The notes beneath the pieces were generated by a model. The model was not told the DNA's origin and did not search any database. It worked only from the letters and a program-made list of their open reading frames with translations. Of a stretch of DNA of 64,000 nucleotides, positions 61,817-64,000 are shown piece after piece. Both the position numbers and the translations under genes were made by a program. How positions within the stretch are numbered: the stretch's first letter is position 1; each line of letters begins with the position of its first letter. This DNA comes from Lachnospiraceae bacterium (GTDB taxonomy: Bacteria; Bacillota; Clostridia; Lachnospirales; Lachnospiraceae): the NCBI GenBank assembly GCA_015056815.1, contig SVFN01000005.1, positions 94,274 to 158,273 on the forward strand, given 5' to 3'.

Positions 61817-61942
61817 GATTACAAAATTCCATTCGCATAAACCTGTCCGGTTTCCAATCCTCTCCCGCTTTTTCTTTCTCTCCGAAAAGACAATAATCCG
61901 GCTTAAGTCAGCATTTTTTACAACCATATTCATACAGAATAA

Positions 61943-61971
61943 AATATATAGTACAATGCAAATTTTGTCAA
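61943..61971 (-). promoter_or_regulatory. Sigma-A type promoter upstream of the 735-aa gene
   Basis: TTGACA (61966-61971), 17-bp spacer, TATATT (61943-61948). The resulting leader would be about 215 bases. It is the only surface-protein promoter here with a good -35 box. Confidence 0.65.
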
Positions 61972-62437
61972 ATATTCTCTAGATAATTCTCTTGCGTTTA
62001 CTGTTTGCGTCATGTTCCGGCGATGTATTTCCGATACAGACACCTGCTGTTCTCTCCATTCTTTTATGCACAAGAATAAGTTTCGCTTGCGAAATTCCCG
62101 CACCCGGTGTGCACCCTTGCGGAACGTTTTTTTATGAAATTTCCTGTAAAAAAGCCTGCATCAAAGGAATTTCTTCCGAAGATGCAGACTTTGTATGACT
62201 GTGTTTTGTATCTGTGATACAGTTTATCATGCCCTCTCGATCTTACAGCTGTGATGCTTATACTTCCCGATGTACTATGCGCATCTTTTTCATAATTGAT
62301 TCCGATCAAAAGAAGGTTTCCTTTATAAAGCTCCAGCTTCTGCGGATAGTTTTTCATCCGGATATATTCTGCCAATGCTTCGTAGGTTTCTGTCTGATTC
62401 CAATAATTTGGGATCATTCCCGAAGCAACTTCTTTGC
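61972..62437. other. Non-coding gap with a gene remnant
   Basis: Between the promoter of the 735-aa gene and the MATE stop. Apart from the protein remnant at about 62310-62417 I see only short stems (TTCGC-TTG-CGAA near 62085-62096) and no intact gene. Confidence 0.5.
62310..62417 (-). pseudogene. C-terminal remnant of an AAA ATPase / PD-(D/E)XK nuclease-like protein
   Basis: The frame encodes YEALAEYIRMKNYPQKLELY and then KGNLLLIGINYEKD. This closely resembles the last residues of the abundant Lachnospiraceae AAA-ATPase plus DUF1703 nuclease-like proteins, which typically end LKGYxGNLLLVGINYDK and a few more residues. Nothing of the ATPase domain is present, so it is a leftover fragment. 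The assignment is from memory of the family. Confidence 0.5.
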
Positions 62438-63811
62438 TTATCTCTTTTCCTGTTGTATCAGTGCGCGTTGTGCAGGTCTCATCACGAAAAGAGCGCTAAG
62501 CATCAGCACAGCTGTCGCTGATAGACTGAAAGGATAGGCCATCATAATATTATGATAGGTTTTATGACTCTGAAATACTGTATAAATCCAGGTGATGCGA
62601 ATGCCGCAAATACCGGCTGTTGTAAGCAGGGCAGGTACGACCGAAATACCAAATCCTCTTAAATATCCGGACAGGACTTCGTAGGATAATGTAAATATAT
62701 AGGATACAAAGATAATGATCAGCCTTTGATATCCCACTTCTACGACATCGACGGCTGGGTTAAATATCGCCAGCAGCCGGCGTCCGAACAGCAATATGAT
62801 CGTGACGGTACCTCCCAAAGCGACAATACCTTCCCCGAAACAGAGTCCGATAATCTTTTTACAACGTGTTATCTTACCGGCTCCGAAATTTTGACCCACA
62901 AAAGTCGTACATGCCTGGCTGAAACTGTTCAATACGTTATATGCAAATATCTCAATATTAAGCGCTGCGCTTGACGCTGCCATGACGATCACTCCAAGAC
63001 TGTTGATCGCTGCCTGAATAATAATATTGGCAATCGCAAAAACTGCAGCCTGTATTCCCGCCGGTATCCCGATCCTCAGAATCTTCCCAAGGGCAATGGA
63101 GTCTATTTTAAGCTCTTCCATTTTCACTTTTACGACTGAATCAACCTGTAAAAGATCTACAAAAAGAATGAGGGCACTTACCGCGTTTGAAATAACCGTG
63201 GCTGCGGCAACACCGTCAACCGTTCTGTGAAGACCGATCACAAAGAACAGATTGAAAAAGACATTTAAAATACCTGATAAAAAAAGCACAATAAGAGGTG
63301 TCCTTGTATTACCGATCCCCCTGAAAACAGCAGCCTCAAAATTATAAAGAAGAATGATCGGCATACCTGCCAGATAGATCTTAAAATAGAGTACCGCCAA
63401 AGGCAGCACATCCGCCGGAACATTCTGTGTAAGCAATATTCTTTCTGCCATAAGTTCCCCGAAAACCATCAGAATAATACCGCCCAAAACGGAAAATACG
63501 ATGGAAGTATGTACTGCTTTTCGTATCATTGATTCATCATTTCGGCCTACCGAATTTGCGATCAGCACGTTGGTGCCCAGAGAGATACCGATAAAAAAAT
63601 TTAATAAAAGTCCAATGATCGGCGTATTGGCTCCTACCGCAGCCATGGCTGCGGCACCCTTCCCGCCTGTAAATCTGCCCACGATTGCGATATCCGCTGC
63701 GTTAAAAAACTGTTGTAAAATTCCTGTTGCAGCCAGTGGGAGGGCAAACCTCAGGATCTTATCCCACAAACTCCCCTCCAGCATATTGATCTGACTTTTT
63801 TTTGCTTTCAT
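62438..63811 (-). CDS. MATE family efflux transporter
   Basis: 457 aa from the ATG at 63811 (GAAGGAAG site); the frame opens further upstream but would run through the tRNA-Leu terminator. Twelve membrane segments in two similar halves; the N-half begins LWDKILRFALPLAATGILQQFFNAADIAIVGRF, the standard MATE start, with VGANTPIIGLLLNFFIGISLGTNVLIA next. MATE proteins export drugs or metabolites by exchange with Na+ or H+; the substrate is unknown. It follows the tRNA-Leu gene and its terminator, and no clear terminator was seen after it. Confidence 0.92.
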   Translation of the reverse strand: MKAKKSQINMLEGSLWDKILRFALPLAATGILQQFFNAADIAIVGRFTGGKGAAAMAAVGANTPIIGLLLNFFIGISLGTNVLIANSVGRNDESMIRKAVHTSIVFSVLGGIILMVFGELMAERILLTQNVPADVLPLAVLYFKIYLAGMPIILLYNFEAAVFRGIGNTRTPLIVLFLSGILNVFFNLFFVIGLHRTVDGVAAATVISNAVSALILFVDLLQVDSVVKVKMEELKIDSIALGKILRIGIPAGIQAAVFAIANIIIQAAINSLGVIVMAASSAALNIEIFAYNVLNSFSQACTTFVGQNFGAGKITRCKKIIGLCFGEGIVALGGTVTIILLFGRRLLAIFNPAVDVVEVGYQRLIIIFVSYIFTLSYEVLSGYLRGFGISVVPALLTTAGICGIRITWIYTVFQSHKTYHNIMMAYPFSLSATAVLMLSALFVMRPAQRALIQQEKR

Positions 63812-63885
63812 CTTCTTCCTTCTTTCCCTACACTTCGTTTTCTTCCCAGCGGTTTCACTTAAAACAGATTTTTCTTTGTAAACAT

Positions 63886-63913
63886 AAAAAAAGGACACCG
63901 CTATGCGATATCC
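63886..63913 (-). terminator. Terminator of the tRNA-Leu gene
   Basis: Minus-strand stem GGATATCGC-ATA-GCGGTGTCC (two G-U pairs) followed by TTTTTTT, 12 bases beyond the tRNA 3' end. Confidence 0.85.
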
Positions 63914-63924
63914 CTCTTTGATCA

Positions 63925-64000
63925 TGCTGGTGACCGGAATCGAACCGGTACGATGTCGCCACCACAGGATTTTAAGTCCTGCGCGTCTGCCAGTTCCGCC
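63925..64000 (-). tRNA. tRNA-Leu (anticodon UAA), 5' end outside the window
   Basis: The minus strand from 64000 reads GGCGGAACTGGCAGACGC (D-arm region), the anticodon arm CAGGACTTAAAATCCTG with anticodon TAA, a long variable arm (TGGTGGCGACATCGT) as in class II tRNAs, the T-arm ACCGG-TTCGATT-CCGGT, and acceptor strand CACCAGC with discriminator A at 63925. CCA is not encoded. About eight 5' bases are missing. Confidence 0.93.

Overview
The window reads as chromosomal DNA of a Gram-positive, low-to-mid GC Clostridia, most likely a Lachnospiraceae member. The basis is the AddAB recombinase, a T-box leader in front of aspS, a glutaminyl-tRNA synthetase, consensus sigma-A promoters with 17-bp spacers, strong AGGAG-type ribosome binding sites, DUF6062/DUF2225/DUF6106-type proteins, and many large lysine-rich secreted proteins built from InlB B-repeats and BspA-like (DUF285) leucine-rich repeats. 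Almost all genes lie on the minus strand. Exceptions are a DUF6062 protein, an acidic repeat protein, a HAD phosphatase and an aquaporin.

Layout by coordinate: 1-15.8 kb (minus) holds a truncated chemoreceptor, a surface-glycan acyltransferase, an O-antigen-ligase-like protein, a 1199-aa InlB-repeat surface protein, a ComEC-like metallo-hydrolase lipoprotein, and addA and addB; the addBA unit starts from a clear promoter at 15.85 kb. 16-20 kb holds DUF6062, a TetR regulator, an acidic repeat protein and a MocR regulator. 20-34 kb is mostly housekeeping: glnS-DUF2225-mocR; a permease / GGDEF-EAL / DHH phosphoesterase cluster in which the last two genes overlap by one base; guaB; a small membrane protein; a HAD phosphatase; an aquaporin; and aspS with a T-box. 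34.3-61.7 kb is a surface-protein island: six large secreted proteins (668, 1494, 755, 1868, 970 and 735 aa), an alpha/beta hydrolase, an RNase Z-like hydrolase, and a four-gene signalling unit (degenerate receiver, 7TM sensor-like protein, histidine kinase, NarL/LuxR response regulator). The window ends with a gene remnant, a MATE transporter and the 3' part of a tRNA-Leu(UAA).

The most notable finding is regulatory. Five putative promoters in the island lack a good -35 box. Each instead carries a 14-16 bp dyad whose centre is exactly 30.5 bp upstream of the first base of the -10 hexamer, about -42 from transcription start. Three sites are of the type GGGAC-N4-GTCCC, in front of the signalling operon, the 1868-aa protein and the proximal promoter of the 755-aa protein. 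Two are of the type TCATCA-N4-TGATGA, in front of the 1494-aa protein and the distal promoter of the 755-aa protein. I read this as a local regulon of giant surface proteins activated by response regulators, plausibly including the one encoded inside the island, which would then be autoregulated. None of the seven large secreted proteins ends in an LPXTG sorting signal. Instead they share two kinds of lysine-rich C-terminal module.
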